Assembly: GCA_002352105.1 (NCBI GenBank)
Contig: DEHV01000080.1
Location: 36,273-100,272, forward strand
Direction: 5' to 3'
Length of the DNA: 64,000 bases
Source of the DNA: Chitinophagaceae bacterium UBA2791
Lineage (GTDB): Bacteria; Bacteroidota; Bacteroidia; Chitinophagales; Chitinophagaceae
A model generated the notes under the pieces. It saw nothing but the letters and a program-made list of their open reading frames with translations, was not told the origin of the DNA and did not search any database. Both the position numbers and the translations under genes were made by a program. Below are positions 17,705 through 26,391 of the stretch, piece by piece (positions within the stretch are counted from its first letter, which is position 1; every line of letters begins with the position of its first letter).

Positions 17705-18397
17705 ATGTTCTTAATAGACGCTTTTAACTGGACCCAATTATTACAACCTCAGTTTTATATTGATAATGGAGGGCTATGGCTGGTGCTTTTTATCATTTTT
17801 GCAGAGACCGGTTTGTTTGCAGGTTTTTTTCTGCCCGGCGATTCCCTGTTATTTGTTGCGGGCATCTTCAGCTCCCAACTCGCCGCCTCATTCTACGATA
17901 CCCAAAGCGATTTTCTGAACCTGCTGCTGATCATAGCCCTTACTTCCGTTGCCGGCATTCTTGGTAATACGGTAGGCTATTGGTTCGGCAGAAAAATAGG
18001 TCCGTCGATGTTTACCTGGAGGGACAGGTTTCTTTTTAAACAGCGCTACCTGTACCAGGCCAGGGACTTTTACGACAAGCACGGGGGCGGAGCTATCGTG
18101 TTTGCGAGGTTTTTGCCCGTAGTCCGTACTTTTGCGCCCATCGTTGCAGGGATCGTCAATATGGATAGAAAAAAATTCGGCTTTTATAATATTATAGGCT
18201 GCATTGCATGGACCACTTCCATGCTCGGCGCCGGGCATTATCTCCAACGTTTTTTTCTTGATAAATTTAATTACGATCTCAAGGAACACCTTGAGGTGAT
18301 CGTGCTGGGCATTGTGCTGGTCACTACGGCCCCCGTCATTTTTAAAATGTTCTTCAGTAAAAGAAAAGACCCTTCACCACCACCAAACCCCTCATAA
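17705..18397 (+). CDS. DedA family membrane protein
   Basis: A 230-residue polytopic membrane protein of the DedA/SNARE-associated family. Hallmarks are FAETGLFAGFFLPGDSLLFV near residues 35-55, NTVGYWFGRKIGPSMF and, in the second half, GGGAIVFARFLPVVRTFAPI with the paired acidic and Arg residues used in this family. Members are linked to lipid (undecaprenyl phosphate or phospholipid) flipping and membrane homeostasis. I use ATG 17705 instead of the GTG at 17702. It ends two bases before the MFS gene, so the two are translationally close. Confidence 0.92.
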   Translation: MFLIDAFNWTQLLQPQFYIDNGGLWLVLFIIFAETGLFAGFFLPGDSLLFVAGIFSSQLAASFYDTQSDFLNLLLIIALTSVAGILGNTVGYWFGRKIGPSMFTWRDRFLFKQRYLYQARDFYDKHGGGAIVFARFLPVVRTFAPIVAGIVNMDRKKFGFYNIIGCIAWTTSMLGAGHYLQRFFLDKFNYDLKEHLEVIVLGIVLVTTAPVIFKMFFSKRKDPSPPPNPS

Positions 18398-18399
18398 GT

Positions 18400-19629
18400 A
18401 TGAGTCAAAAACAGTATGGCATTTTATCCATCCCGGTAATTGTCGCCGCCCTGGGCTATTTCGTAGACATCTACGACCTGCTTTTATTTGGCATCATCCG
18501 CGTTCCCAGTCTCACGTCGTTGGGGCTCACGGGAGAACAGATCATGATCGACGGCGAAAAAATTATTATGTGGCAGATGGGCGGCCTGCTGGTCGGCGGT
18601 ATCCTGTGGGGAGTAATGGGCGATCGCCGCGGAAGGCTCAGCGTTCTATTCGGCTCGATCGTGCTGTATTCGCTGGCCAATATTGCCAATGGTTTTGTGC
18701 AGACGGTGGAACAATACGCCTGGATACGGTTTATCGCCGGAATAGGCCTCGCAGGAGAACTCGGCGCCGGCATTACCCTGGTATCGGAGATCACTTCCCG
18801 CGAAAAAAGAGGGATCGCCACCTCGCTGGTGGCGGGGATCGGACTTACGGGAGCGATCGCCGCCTTTATCATGAAAGAGAACTTCCATTGGCGCACCTGT
18901 TATTTTATCGGAGGGGGGCTGGGACTGTTATTGCTGATATTGCGGATCTCTGTTTTTGAATCGGGCATGTTTCATCATGTAAAGACCATGAAGGTGCAGC
19001 GCGGCAATTTTTTAATGCTCTTCAATAAGGCCGAACGTTTTAAAAGATATCTCACCAGCATCCTCATCGGCCTGCCGACCTGGTTCGTTATTGGCGTACT
19101 GGTCACTTTCTCGGGCGAGTTTGGCGAGCAGATGGGCATCGTTGAAAAAATTGATCCCGGTAAATCGATCATGTATGCTTATGTGGGCATCTCTATCGGA
19201 GACGTGCTGATCGGGTTCATCAGCCAGTGGCTGCGAAGCCGCAAAAAGGCGCTATATGTTTTTTATACCATCACCTGCATATTCATGCTCCTGTTCTTTA
19301 CCATCCAGTGGAATGGTTCAGCGGCAAGAATGTATTGGATATGCGGAGGGCTTGGTTTCGGCACCGGGTTTTGGGCCATATTCGTGACCATGGGCGCGGA
19401 ACAGTTTGGCACCAACCTGCGCGCAACGGCCGCCACTACCATACCTAATATGGTCCGGGGCATGTTGACCGTATTCATTTTACCCTTATTCCAGGGGCTG
19501 CGATTTATAACCGGAGATTATATAACAGGCGGATGGATCACGGCCATTATCCTCATGGCAATAACCCTGACCGCCATGATCTCCGCGAAGGAAACATTTG
19601 GAAAGGACCTGAACTTTGTAGAAGAATAA
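18400..19629 (+). CDS. Major facilitator superfamily transporter
   Basis: A 409-residue protein with about 12 membrane helices. The loop after TM2 carries the MFS signature MGDRRGRLSVLFGS, and TM1 has the VDIYDLLLFG motif of sugar-phosphate/metabolite-H+ symporters. TM4 contains RFIAGIGLAGELGAGITLVS, again typical of the metabolite:H+ branch. The gene begins two bases after the DedA stop. Substrate unknown; an organic acid or aromatic acid is possible from the branch similarity. Confidence 0.9.
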   Translation: MSQKQYGILSIPVIVAALGYFVDIYDLLLFGIIRVPSLTSLGLTGEQIMIDGEKIIMWQMGGLLVGGILWGVMGDRRGRLSVLFGSIVLYSLANIANGFVQTVEQYAWIRFIAGIGLAGELGAGITLVSEITSREKRGIATSLVAGIGLTGAIAAFIMKENFHWRTCYFIGGGLGLLLLILRISVFESGMFHHVKTMKVQRGNFLMLFNKAERFKRYLTSILIGLPTWFVIGVLVTFSGEFGEQMGIVEKIDPGKSIMYAYVGISIGDVLIGFISQWLRSRKKALYVFYTITCIFMLLFFTIQWNGSAARMYWICGGLGFGTGFWAIFVTMGAEQFGTNLRATAATTIPNMVRGMLTVFILPLFQGLRFITGDYITGGWITAIILMAITLTAMISAKETFGKDLNFVEE

Positions 19630-19713
19630 GCAATTTGCGGGATCCGGCTTACTGATCGCCAATTGCACGGAAACTTAGCGGGGAATAAAGTCCAATAACA
19701 AAATGATCAAAGA

Positions 19714-20880
19714 ATGAAATTCCTGGTAATCCGCTTTTCATCCATTGGAGATATCGTACTGGCCACGCCGGTAGTGCGGTGTTTAAAAAAGCAGATCATT
19801 ACCGCGGAAGTGCATTTTCTCACCAAATCTTCTTTCAGGATCGTCACAGAAAGCAATCCGTATATCGATAAGTTCTTTTACTACGACGACAATCTTTCCG
19901 GGCTGATCACGGAACTGAAAAAAGAGCAATATGATTATGTCATCGACCTGCATAACAATATCCGGTCGATAAAAATAAAAAGAGCGCTAGGCGTAAAATA
20001 CTATACGATCAGCAAACTGAACTTCCGGAAACTGCTGCTCACCAAATTCCGGATCAATATCATGCCAGGCCGGCATATTACCTTAAGAAGCCTGGATACG
20101 GTAAAAGCTTTTGGCGTGCAGGACGATGGATCGGGGCTGGATTATTTTATTCCCGAAAAAGACAGGATAAAAGAAGAGGACCTGCCTGCCTCGCACCTGG
20201 CAGGTTATATTGCCATTGTCATCGGCGCGTCCTACCACACCAAGAAACTGCCGCCTCATAAACTGAAAGCGCTCTGCGAAAGCATCGATCATCCGATCAT
20301 TCTTGTAGGAGGGAAGGAAGACCGGGAAGCAGGGGAATACGCTGCAGAGTCGGACCGGATCAGGATCTATAACGCCTGCGGTAAATTCAACCTGAATGAA
20401 TCGGCTGATATCGTGCGAAGGGCAAAGCTGGTGATCTCACACGATACCGGTCTGCAATACATTGCCGCAGCATTTAACAAACCCATCCTGGCTATCTGGG
20501 GAAGCACCTCCCCCAAGCTTGATGTAGAACCCTGGTATGGAAGCGGTTACCTGTCGGCTTTCCGGCAGATCGCAGCATCGCAAATGCGCCCTGACGCAGA
20601 AACGGCTCAGCCGCCGCAAACCACGCATGCGCAGGAAGCAAAGACGCAGGGAAACCGCTCAGCCGTTTCGGAAGCCGGGATGCCATCCGGAGAGGCGGGC
20701 ATCCCGGACGTTGATACCAGGATGCTAAAGCCTTATGAGAATATTATGGTTCCGGGCTTGCGCTGTCAGCCCTGCAGCAAATTCGGCAATCACAGGTGTC
20801 CCCTGGGCCATTTCAACTGCATGGAAAAAATGGATATCGCGCATATAGCAGAAAGGGTCAGGATAAGGTTAGGAAGATGA
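19714..20880 (+). CDS. Glycosyltransferase family 9 (heptosyltransferase-like) with in-frame insertion
   Basis: A 388-residue GT-B enzyme of the ADP-heptose:LPS heptosyltransferase family, expected at the inner face of the inner membrane. The start MKFLVIRFSSIGDIVLATPV is the classic GT9 N-terminus. The C-terminal domain has IILVGGKEDREAGEYAAESD, LVISHDTGLQYIAAAFNKPI and AIWGSTSP. Residues about 283-336 are a low-complexity insertion (AETAQPPQTTHAQEAKTQGN) absent from ordinary family members. After it the conserved Cys-rich end resumes (GLRCQPCSKFGNHRCPLGHF). The reading frame is kept. The DNA of the insert contains nested inverted repeats. Confidence 0.88.
   Translation: MKFLVIRFSSIGDIVLATPVVRCLKKQIITAEVHFLTKSSFRIVTESNPYIDKFFYYDDNLSGLITELKKEQYDYVIDLHNNIRSIKIKRALGVKYYTISKLNFRKLLLTKFRINIMPGRHITLRSLDTVKAFGVQDDGSGLDYFIPEKDRIKEEDLPASHLAGYIAIVIGASYHTKKLPPHKLKALCESIDHPIILVGGKEDREAGEYAAESDRIRIYNACGKFNLNESADIVRRAKLVISHDTGLQYIAAAFNKPILAIWGSTSPKLDVEPWYGSGYLSAFRQIAASQMRPDAETAQPPQTTHAQEAKTQGNRSAVSEAGMPSGEAGIPDVDTRMLKPYENIMVPGLRCQPCSKFGNHRCPLGHFNCMEKMDIAHIAERVRIRLGR
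20597..20707. repeat. Nested inverted repeats inside the GT9 gene
   Basis: CCGGGATGCC (20675-20684) and GGCATCCCGG (20698-20707) form a perfect 10-bp inverted repeat with a 13-base loop. Just upstream, GAAACGGCT and AGCCGTTTC form a second inverted repeat around the stretch CAGCCGCCGCAAACC and what follows. Together they mark the extra ~160 bp in this gene as a palindromic insert. Confidence 0.6.
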
Positions 20881-20945
20881 GCCGGCCGCCCGGATCCCCG
20901 TAAGCGGTCGGGAAAGCAATATGGCCGGCCCGATCCTTCAATACA

Positions 20946-21875
20946 TTATAAGGTCTTCAGCACGTCATTCATCGCCCTCACCGCGGCGGCGCTCTTATCA
21001 AACAGCGCCTGTTCGTCGGCATTCAGTTTAAAATCAATGATCTTTTCCCAGCCATTTTTACCGAGGGTAACGGGCACGCCGAGACAGATATCTTTCTGGC
21101 CATATTCGCCTTCCAGCGATACGCAGCAGCTGAATAATTTCTTCTCATCCCGGATAATGCTTTCTACCATAGCGGCTCCTGCGGCGCCGGGGGCATACCA
21201 TGCGGAAGTGCCGATCAGTTTGGTCAGCGTAGCGCCGCCCACCATGGTATCCGCTACGATCCTGGCTTGTTGCTCAGCGCTCAGCAATTCGGTTACGGGA
21301 ACGCTGTTCCAGGTAGCAAAACGAATCAGGGGGATCATGGTAGTATCTCCATGCCCGCCGATCACCAGCGCATTCAGGTCGGCCGGGCTGCATCCGAGAT
21401 GCTGGCTAAGCTGGTAACGGAAACGTGCGCTATCCAATGCCCCGCCCATGCCTATGATCCGGTTCTTGGGAAGTCCTGTGGCCTGCAATGCCAGGTAGGT
21501 CATTGTATCCATGGGGTTGCTGATCACGATGATGATCGCATCAGGGGAATGTTTGAGAATATTTTCTGCCACGCCCTTAACGATGCCCGCGTTTACGCCA
21601 ATAAGCTCTTCGCGGGTCATGCCGGGTTTACGGGGCAATCCGGAAGTGATGACCACCACCTTGCTGCCTGCCGTTTTGGAATAATCGTTGGTAGATCCGG
21701 TGATGCGGGTATCAAACCCCAAAAGCGCGGCCGACTGCATGATATCTTGCGCCTTTCCTTCGGATACGCCTTCCTTTATATCCAATAAAACCAATTCTTC
21801 CGCCAGTTCTTTACGGGCAATATTATCTGCGCAGGTCGCCCCAACAGCGCCAGCTCCAACTACAGTTACTTTCAT
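20946..21875 (-). CDS. mdh: Malate dehydrogenase
   Basis: A 309-residue NAD-dependent malate dehydrogenase of the LDH-like group, acting in the TCA cycle. It begins with the Rossmann motif MKVTVVGAGAVGATCADNIA and the NAD-selecting Asp in VLLDIKEG. The substrate loop Arg pair is in ITSGLPRKPGMTREELIGVN, VISNPMDTMTYLALQ follows, and the catalytic His lies in VIGGHGDTTMIPL. I start at 21875 because it matches the family N-terminus; the upstream ATG at 21932 adds 19 unrelated residues. The gene is convergent with the glycosyltransferase gene. Confidence 0.95.
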   Translation of the reverse strand: MKVTVVGAGAVGATCADNIARKELAEELVLLDIKEGVSEGKAQDIMQSAALLGFDTRITGSTNDYSKTAGSKVVVITSGLPRKPGMTREELIGVNAGIVKGVAENILKHSPDAIIIVISNPMDTMTYLALQATGLPKNRIIGMGGALDSARFRYQLSQHLGCSPADLNALVIGGHGDTTMIPLIRFATWNSVPVTELLSAEQQARIVADTMVGGATLTKLIGTSAWYAPGAAGAAMVESIIRDEKKLFSCCVSLEGEYGQKDICLGVPVTLGKNGWEKIIDFKLNADEQALFDKSAAAVRAMNDVLKTL

Positions 21876-21957
21876 GTACTTTGTTTTGAAATGAAAAATA
21901 ATTTGCGGAGCAAAGGTAGTTGTGTTAAGCATGCAGGCAAACTATTTTGCCTTCCCC

Positions 21958-22644
21958 TCAGGATTTTGCTTCGTCGAGGATGCCATTTTTCACCGCATAC
22001 ATGACCAGGCCGGCCATAGATTTTGCGCCGGTTTTGGTCTTCAGTTTATCGCGGATGGCTTCCACCGTACGGGGGCTGATCTCGACGATATCGGCGATCT
22101 CCTTGGTTGTTTTTTCTTCGCACATCAGCTTTAACACCCGGAGTTCTTTTTCAGAAAGCTCGGCTTCCTGAACGCCAAAAACATCGGTTCTTTTTGTCCT
22201 GAGACCCGTAAGCAGGGCCTTATTGGTAAGCTCATTAAAGAAAAACTCGTTTTCGTAGCAGGTCTTTATCGCCTGGTAGATGGTTTCTGAATCGGAGTTT
22301 TTGGTGAGATAACTGTTCGCGCCTATTTCCATCAACCGGGAGATCATGGAATGATCGTTATGCATGGACAGGATGATCACTTTGGCTTCGGGTCGTATTT
22401 TTTTGATTTCCGGGAGCGCCTGGATCCCATCCATAACAGGCATCTGAATATCTAGTAGAATTACGTCGGGCTCCATATGGCGAAGGAGGTTAAGCAATTG
22501 CATTCCATTGTCGGCTTCAGCAATCAGTTCCACATCTTTTTTTGCGGATAATGCTGTTTTAACGCCAGCCCGAAAAAGCGCATGATCGTCTGCAATAGCT
22601 ACTTTAATAGGAGTTTCTGCCTCATTTGGTCTCATGGGTTGCAT
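21958..22644 (-). CDS. NarL/LuxR-type response regulator (A), divergent from candidate sRNA 1
   Basis: About 228 residues. The receiver domain starts IKVAIADDHALFRAGVKTAL, with phospho-acceptor Asp in PDVILLDIQMPVMDGIQALP, Thr/Ser-equivalent in VIILSMHNDHSM and Lys in NSYLTKNSDSETIY. The LuxR helix-turn-helix is at the end: LSEKELRVLKLMCEEKTTKE, ISPRTVEAIRDKLKTKTGAK. Start is at 22644 or, nine bases later, 22635. No kinase is adjacent on this strand. It is closely similar to regulator B at 25.7 kb, and each of the two is divergent from a copy of the same candidate small RNA, so the unit has probably been duplicated. Confidence 0.92.
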   Translation of the reverse strand: MQPMRPNEAETPIKVAIADDHALFRAGVKTALSAKKDVELIAEADNGMQLLNLLRHMEPDVILLDIQMPVMDGIQALPEIKKIRPEAKVIILSMHNDHSMISRLMEIGANSYLTKNSDSETIYQAIKTCYENEFFFNELTNKALLTGLRTKRTDVFGVQEAELSEKELRVLKLMCEEKTTKEIADIVEISPRTVEAIRDKLKTKTGAKSMAGLVMYAVKNGILDEAKS

Positions 22645-22715
22645 TTTAGGTTCAAATAGGGTATCAAGCCCACGCAAGATGGTAATTTTTCCTGACAAAT
22701 ACCATAGGAAATTTA

Positions 22716-22733
22716 CGAAATTATACTATTTCG
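22716..22733. promoter_or_regulatory. Inverted repeat between regulator A and candidate sRNA 1
   Basis: CGAAAT-TATACT-ATTTCG has perfect 6-bp arms and sits in the divergent intergenic region, 72 bases upstream of the regulator start and ~190 bases before the sRNA promoter. Size and symmetry suit a dimeric NarL-type regulator. A partial ACGAAATAAT sequence occurs in the equivalent region near 26.42 kb. Confidence 0.35.
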
Positions 22734-22908
22734 GAATATACTATAACGCAGCAGGAGATAGGAAGAACGCGGATTCCGGAATAGTAAACAGCGCAGCCCG
22801 ACCGGCAAAAAACACATGACCCGAAACCGTTGTTGTACGAGTCGTCGCGTAATTGCTGAAGCAAGTAAATCAGGGATTTATGCTATTGTTAACATTATGT
22901 TCAAAAAT

Positions 22909-22916
22909 TATATTTG
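22909..22916 (+). promoter_or_regulatory. Promoter of candidate sRNA 1
   Basis: TATATTTG is a perfect TAnnTTTG box. TTG at 22886-22888 is 20 bases upstream and resembles the -33 TTTG with one mismatch. The box ends five bases before the closing stem of the sRNA, exactly as in copy 2. Confidence 0.6.
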
Positions 22917-22921
22917 TTAAT

Positions 22922-23040
22922 AAGTTGATTGACGAAGATACAGCCGTATAATTCAATATCCTTAGAACCGCCGTCCAAAAAGAAATTCCATCTTCCTATG
23001 AATCGCAGGCTAAAATCCAATGTCAATCAACTTCCTTTTT
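22922..23040 (+). ncRNA. Candidate small RNA 1 (stem-closed, C-rich interior)
   Basis: A 12-bp perfect inverted repeat, AAGTTGATTGAC at 22922-22933 and GTCAATCAACTT at 23022-23033, encloses an 88-base interior and is followed by CCTTTTT. A TATATTTG promoter box ends five bases upstream, so transcription should start at the first arm. The interior has little strong pairing and repeats short UCC motifs (AUCCUU, GUCC, AUUCC, CUUCC, AUCC). A homologue with the same ends, the same promoter spacing and a shared central CCGTCCA lies at 26.59 kb. It does not contain a convincing ORF on the plus strand. I know of no matching RNA family. Confidence 0.6.
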
Positions 23041-23059
23041 CAATATCGTATTTCGCCGA

Positions 23060-23077
23060 ATCCCGTTTGCACGGGAT
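23060..23077 (+). promoter_or_regulatory. Short hairpin downstream of candidate sRNA 1
   Basis: ATCCCGT-TTGC-ACGGGAT is a perfect 7-bp stem and 4-base loop. It lies 333 bases before the membrane-protein gene at 23411 and has no T-run after it. The remaining sequence, 23078-23410, shows no feature I can support. Confidence 0.35.
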
Positions 23078-23410
23078 ATTCGCCTGATGAAAAGCTTCCT
23101 GTTTTAATATCACACCTCCACGTGTTATCGGCAATGAAGCTGCGTTTTCGCTTCCGTTGATGGTTCCTTTAAAAAGATCATCCATTTCTTATTATCCGCT
23201 TTGTTATTCCCAGAATCCCAGTGTTCCTGAAAAGGCCGGAGTCGTCGTCTGCGGAAATACAGGTTGATCCTGTGCAGGCCTGCCCGGCAGAACCAAACGA
23301 AAAACAACGGTTTTTTACCGCTTTTTTCTTGTGCAACACGCGCTTGCATACCGTGCGGCAGGTTTGTGAATGATCTACCTTGCTTATTGTCTAACGTAAA
23401 ACGACCGGAC

Positions 23411-24070
23411 ATGTCGGCCTATTTTGCCAGATGTTATTTTACCATACCGATCCAGCTAATGCTCAATATCTTTTTCCTTATTGCGTATGTTCTTCATTAT
23501 AAAAAGCTAAAAGGTATGGGAGGAATTGCGCTCTATGCTGTTGTTACGCTGGCGCAATGCGTTGCCGGGATCTATTTGATCCTATCGCCATCCCGCGGTA
23601 GACTGCCGGAAGCTTTCATGGAGATCTTTATGGCGGTAGAATTTATCCTGTTTTACCTGTTCCTGACCGGCTCGATCCGGGCGCGCCTTTTCAGGTTTAT
23701 CCTTAAAACGGTCATGATCCTTTTCCCCGCTGCGATACTGTATTTCCAGGCCTTTTCGCCTTCCTTATATCGCCCGGTTTTTCGGTTTAGCATGACCGAA
23801 ACATACCTTATTGTCATTCCCTGCCTGTTTTATTACTATGAGCTTTTCATGACAGAAACAGCGGTAAATCTATTCAACGAATCCCGCTTATGGGCAGTTT
23901 CGGGAATATTTTTTTTCATGCTGCTGTCGTCATTTTTTACACAGGGTTACGGGCCTTATGCGGCATTACATGAACCGTCCGGCATTTATGCCGTTGCGCT
24001 CTTTGGATATATATTTCTTTTCATCTCTTTTATTATCGCTTTAGCATGTCAAATCCGGATACAGAAATGA
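23411..24070 (+). CDS. Multi-pass membrane protein of a signalling cassette (copy 1)
   Basis: A 219-residue protein with six or seven hydrophobic helices (for example IQLMLNIFFLIAYVLHYKKL, GGIALYAVVTLAQCVAGIYL, SGIFFFMLLSSFFTQGYG). I start it at 23411 (MSAYFARCYFTIPIQ); the upstream open frame has no protein-like features. It overlaps the kinase gene by ATGA, so the two are translationally coupled. Two further genes in this island (27592-28278, 29972-30649) have the same size, topology and a shared late motif (E..LW.VSG.F / FWI..G...Y). I infer a membrane sensory partner for the HisKA_3 kinases; family not named. Confidence 0.78.
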   Translation: MSAYFARCYFTIPIQLMLNIFFLIAYVLHYKKLKGMGGIALYAVVTLAQCVAGIYLILSPSRGRLPEAFMEIFMAVEFILFYLFLTGSIRARLFRFILKTVMILFPAAILYFQAFSPSLYRPVFRFSMTETYLIVIPCLFYYYELFMTETAVNLFNESRLWAVSGIFFFMLLSSFFTQGYGPYAALHEPSGIYAVALFGYIFLFISFIIALACQIRIQK

Positions 24071-24840
24071 TCGCTTTTATAATCGGCAATACCGGTTTGA
24101 TCCTGTTGTTGTCAGGATTCATCATGACCATATTGTTCCTTCATAAAAGAAAACAGTTCCTGTTCCGGCAGAATATTGAAGACATCAAAGTATCGCACGA
24201 AAAAAACCTGCTGAGAACGCAACTGGAGATACAGGAGCAAACCCTAATGAACGTTTCGCGGGATATTCATGACAACATCTCGCTTTCCCTCACGCTGTCC
24301 AAGCTATACCTGAACAGTTTGTCTTATGCAGACCCGGCGGAGATACCTGAAAAGATCAGCATTTCGGCATCCCTTATCGGCGAAGCCATTCAAAACCTCA
24401 GCAATATTTCAAAAAGCCTGAATACCGATATCATCAATCATTTCGGGTTGTTAAAAGCCATTGAGAACGAGATCGCCGCCCTTAGGAAAACAGGACTGTT
24501 TGAAATTCAATACGAGGTTTCTGGCATCCCGGTATTCATGGAATGCCAGAAGGAGCTGATATTGTTCCGGATCGTTCAGGAAGCGTTCAACAATATCATA
24601 AAACATGCGCAGGCGAAAAAGATATCCCTTCATCTGCGGTATGGCGCCTCCCAACTGGAATTACAGGTAAGCGACGACGGGATCGGGTTTTCACCAGAAC
24701 ATATCCATACATGTAGAAAGACAAAGCCCACGGCCGGGTTAAACAATATCCGGCAACGAACCAAAATGCTCAATGGAGCGTGTTGTATCGACAATATTCC
24801 CGGCTCGGGAGCCGCCATTAAAATATCTGTTCCATTTTAA
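24067..24840 (+). CDS. HisKA_3-type sensor histidine kinase 1
   Basis: A 257-residue kinase with one N-terminal membrane helix (IGNTGLILLLSGFIMTILFL), a short coiled linker, and the NarX-like dimerisation domain with the phospho-acceptor His in LMNVSRDIHDNISLSLTLSK. The HATPase_c domain has the N box FRIVQEAFNNIIKHAQAKKI, the G1 box SDDGIGFSPEH and GLNNIRQRTKMLNGA. There is almost no periplasmic part, so sensing must come from a partner, most likely the membrane protein whose gene overlaps it by ATGA. An alternative ATG at 24046 is 21 bases upstream inside the preceding gene. The response-regulator gene begins nine bases after it. Confidence 0.92.
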   Translation: MIAFIIGNTGLILLLSGFIMTILFLHKRKQFLFRQNIEDIKVSHEKNLLRTQLEIQEQTLMNVSRDIHDNISLSLTLSKLYLNSLSYADPAEIPEKISISASLIGEAIQNLSNISKSLNTDIINHFGLLKAIENEIAALRKTGLFEIQYEVSGIPVFMECQKELILFRIVQEAFNNIIKHAQAKKISLHLRYGASQLELQVSDDGIGFSPEHIHTCRKTKPTAGLNNIRQRTKMLNGACCIDNIPGSGAAIKISVPF

Positions 24841-24849
24841 ATCAAGCTC

Positions 24850-25512
24850 ATGAATAAGGAAACAACAAAAACCAAGATAGCGCTGGCAGACGATCATGTT
24901 CTATTAAGAAACGCCCTGGCCGCCCTGATCGGCAATTTCGAAAACTGCAAGATCATTATTGAGGCAAGCAATGGCCAGGAACTGGTGAATATGATACGGC
25001 AGGGAAATGTTCCCGACATCGTTTTATTAGACCTCAACATGCCCGTACTGGACGGTTATGAAACCGCGCAATGGCTTCAGGCAAATCATCCGGCCGTACA
25101 CGTGCTTATGCTGAGCATGTACGATACGGAGCTTACCATGATCCGGCTATTGCAGGTAGGGGTGAAGGGATTCCTGAAAAAAGACATCCATCCCACGGAA
25201 TTAAAATTTGCCATAAATGCAGTAAGGGAACACGGTTACTATTATACCAATAATACCACCGGCAAGCTCGTCAACCTGTTTCGCAAAAGCCATGAAAACA
25301 GCTCCCTGCTGCGAACAATGCTCAATGAAATGGAAATAAGATTTCTGAGGCTGGCCTGTACCGAAATGACCTATAAGGAAATAGCCGTGGAAATGCACCT
25401 GAACCCAAGGGCGATCGATAACCTGAGGGATAATCTTTTCGGCAAGCTCGACGTAAAGAGCAGGGTTGGGCTGGTGATGTACTCGATAAAGCACGGGGTT
25501 CAAACATTTTAG
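24850..25512 (+). CDS. NarL/LuxR-type response regulator 1 (partner of kinase 1)
   Basis: 220 residues. The receiver has KIALADDHVLLRNALAALIG, the phospho-Asp in PDIVLLDLNMPVLDGYETAQ, MLSMYDTELTM and the Lys in GVKGFLKKDIHPTELKFAI. The C-terminal LuxR-like domain (MEIRFLRLACTEMTYKEIAV, LNPRAIDNLRDNLFGKLDVK) is more divergent than in the other three regulators of the island; the usual SPRTVE turn is NPRAIDN here. It is the third gene of a tight membrane protein / kinase / regulator operon. Nothing notable is seen in the 219 bases after it. Confidence 0.92.
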   Translation: MNKETTKTKIALADDHVLLRNALAALIGNFENCKIIIEASNGQELVNMIRQGNVPDIVLLDLNMPVLDGYETAQWLQANHPAVHVLMLSMYDTELTMIRLLQVGVKGFLKKDIHPTELKFAINAVREHGYYYTNNTTGKLVNLFRKSHENSSLLRTMLNEMEIRFLRLACTEMTYKEIAVEMHLNPRAIDNLRDNLFGKLDVKSRVGLVMYSIKHGVQTF

Positions 25513-25731
25513 ACAGGCCAGGTTGAAAAGCCCAATAAACCCAAAGCAAGGAATCAGGGATAAAGCTGGAACGAGGGATCAAGTAGGAACGATTGATGCA
25601 AGGCTTGCGCTTTGAATGGAGCCGCCGCTTTTTTACGCTTAATCAAAATCACTTTCTATCACAGTTTATTTTACGGATCTCCCGGATGGAAAAGAAGCGC
25701 CCGGCAAACAGGTTTTGCCGGCGCGGCAGCC

Positions 25732-26391
25732 TTAATCGATCAGCCTGTTCCGCATCCCATACATGATCAACCCGGCGATGGTTTTGGCGCCAACCTTGGT
25801 TTTCATGTTCTGGCGAATGGTTTCGACGGTACGGGGGCTTAAAAACACTTCTTTCGATATTTCATCAGTGGTTTTATCCTCCGCAAGCAGCTTGAGTATG
25901 CGCACTTCTTTTTCGGAGAATTTAACGGGATTGGGATAAAACTGCCTGACCTGGCGTTTGGTCTGCAGTTTGGAGAGCACCGCCTTATTCACCAGGTCGT
26001 TAAAATAAAAATCATCATTCATACAGCTCAGAATAGCCTGGTAGATCTCTTCGGGATCGGATGTTTTGGTCAAATAGGCATTCGCTCCCATCTCCATCAT
26101 TTTCGTGATCATCTCCTGGTCGTCATACATGGTCAGCACGATGATCTTAACGTCGTCATACTCCTTTCTCAACAGCCCGATGGCATTTACCCCGTCGACT
26201 TCGGGCATCCGGATATCCATTAATAAGACGTCTGGCTTTTTTAATTGCATTTTATGCATAAGATCTTTACCGTCCTCGGCCTCCCATAGGATCTTCAGGT
26301 ACTCTTTTCCTTTCAGGGCCATTTTTATGCCGTCCCTGAAAATCTTATGATCATCTGCAAGAGAAACTTTAATCATTAATTCAGCGCTCAT
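25732..26391 (-). CDS. NarL/LuxR-type response regulator (B), divergent from candidate sRNA 2
   Basis: 219 residues. Receiver: IKVSLADDHKIFRDGIKMAL, phospho-Asp in PDVLLMDIRMPEVDGVNAIG, IIVLTMYDDQEM, Lys in NAYLTKTSDPEEIYQAI. DNA-binding domain: FSEKEVRILKLLAEDKTTDE, LSPRTVETIRQNMKTKVGAK. It looks about half identical to regulator A over its length and shares the IYQAI...C.....F.FN.L.NKA.L linker, so the two are recent paralogues. ATG 26391 is used; an ATG five codons later is possible. Its divergent neighbour is copy 2 of the candidate small RNA. Confidence 0.92.
   Translation of the reverse strand: MSAELMIKVSLADDHKIFRDGIKMALKGKEYLKILWEAEDGKDLMHKMQLKKPDVLLMDIRMPEVDGVNAIGLLRKEYDDVKIIVLTMYDDQEMITKMMEMGANAYLTKTSDPEEIYQAILSCMNDDFYFNDLVNKAVLSKLQTKRQVRQFYPNPVKFSEKEVRILKLLAEDKTTDEISKEVFLSPRTVETIRQNMKTKVGAKTIAGLIMYGMRNRLID

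Noticed and set aside
18312..18959. 215-codon plus-strand ORF overlapping DedA and MFS genes
   Set aside because: Arg/His-rich out-of-frame shadow of the MFS gene.
20675..20707. Terminator call for the 10-bp hairpin inside the GT9 gene
   Set aside because: It lies inside an intact reading frame and has no T-run; better explained as part of a palindromic insert.
23125..23412. 95-codon ORF on the minus strand upstream of membrane protein 1
   Set aside because: Rich in Arg/Lys/Gln without a plausible fold or motif, no promoter, no neighbour logic. Probably chance.
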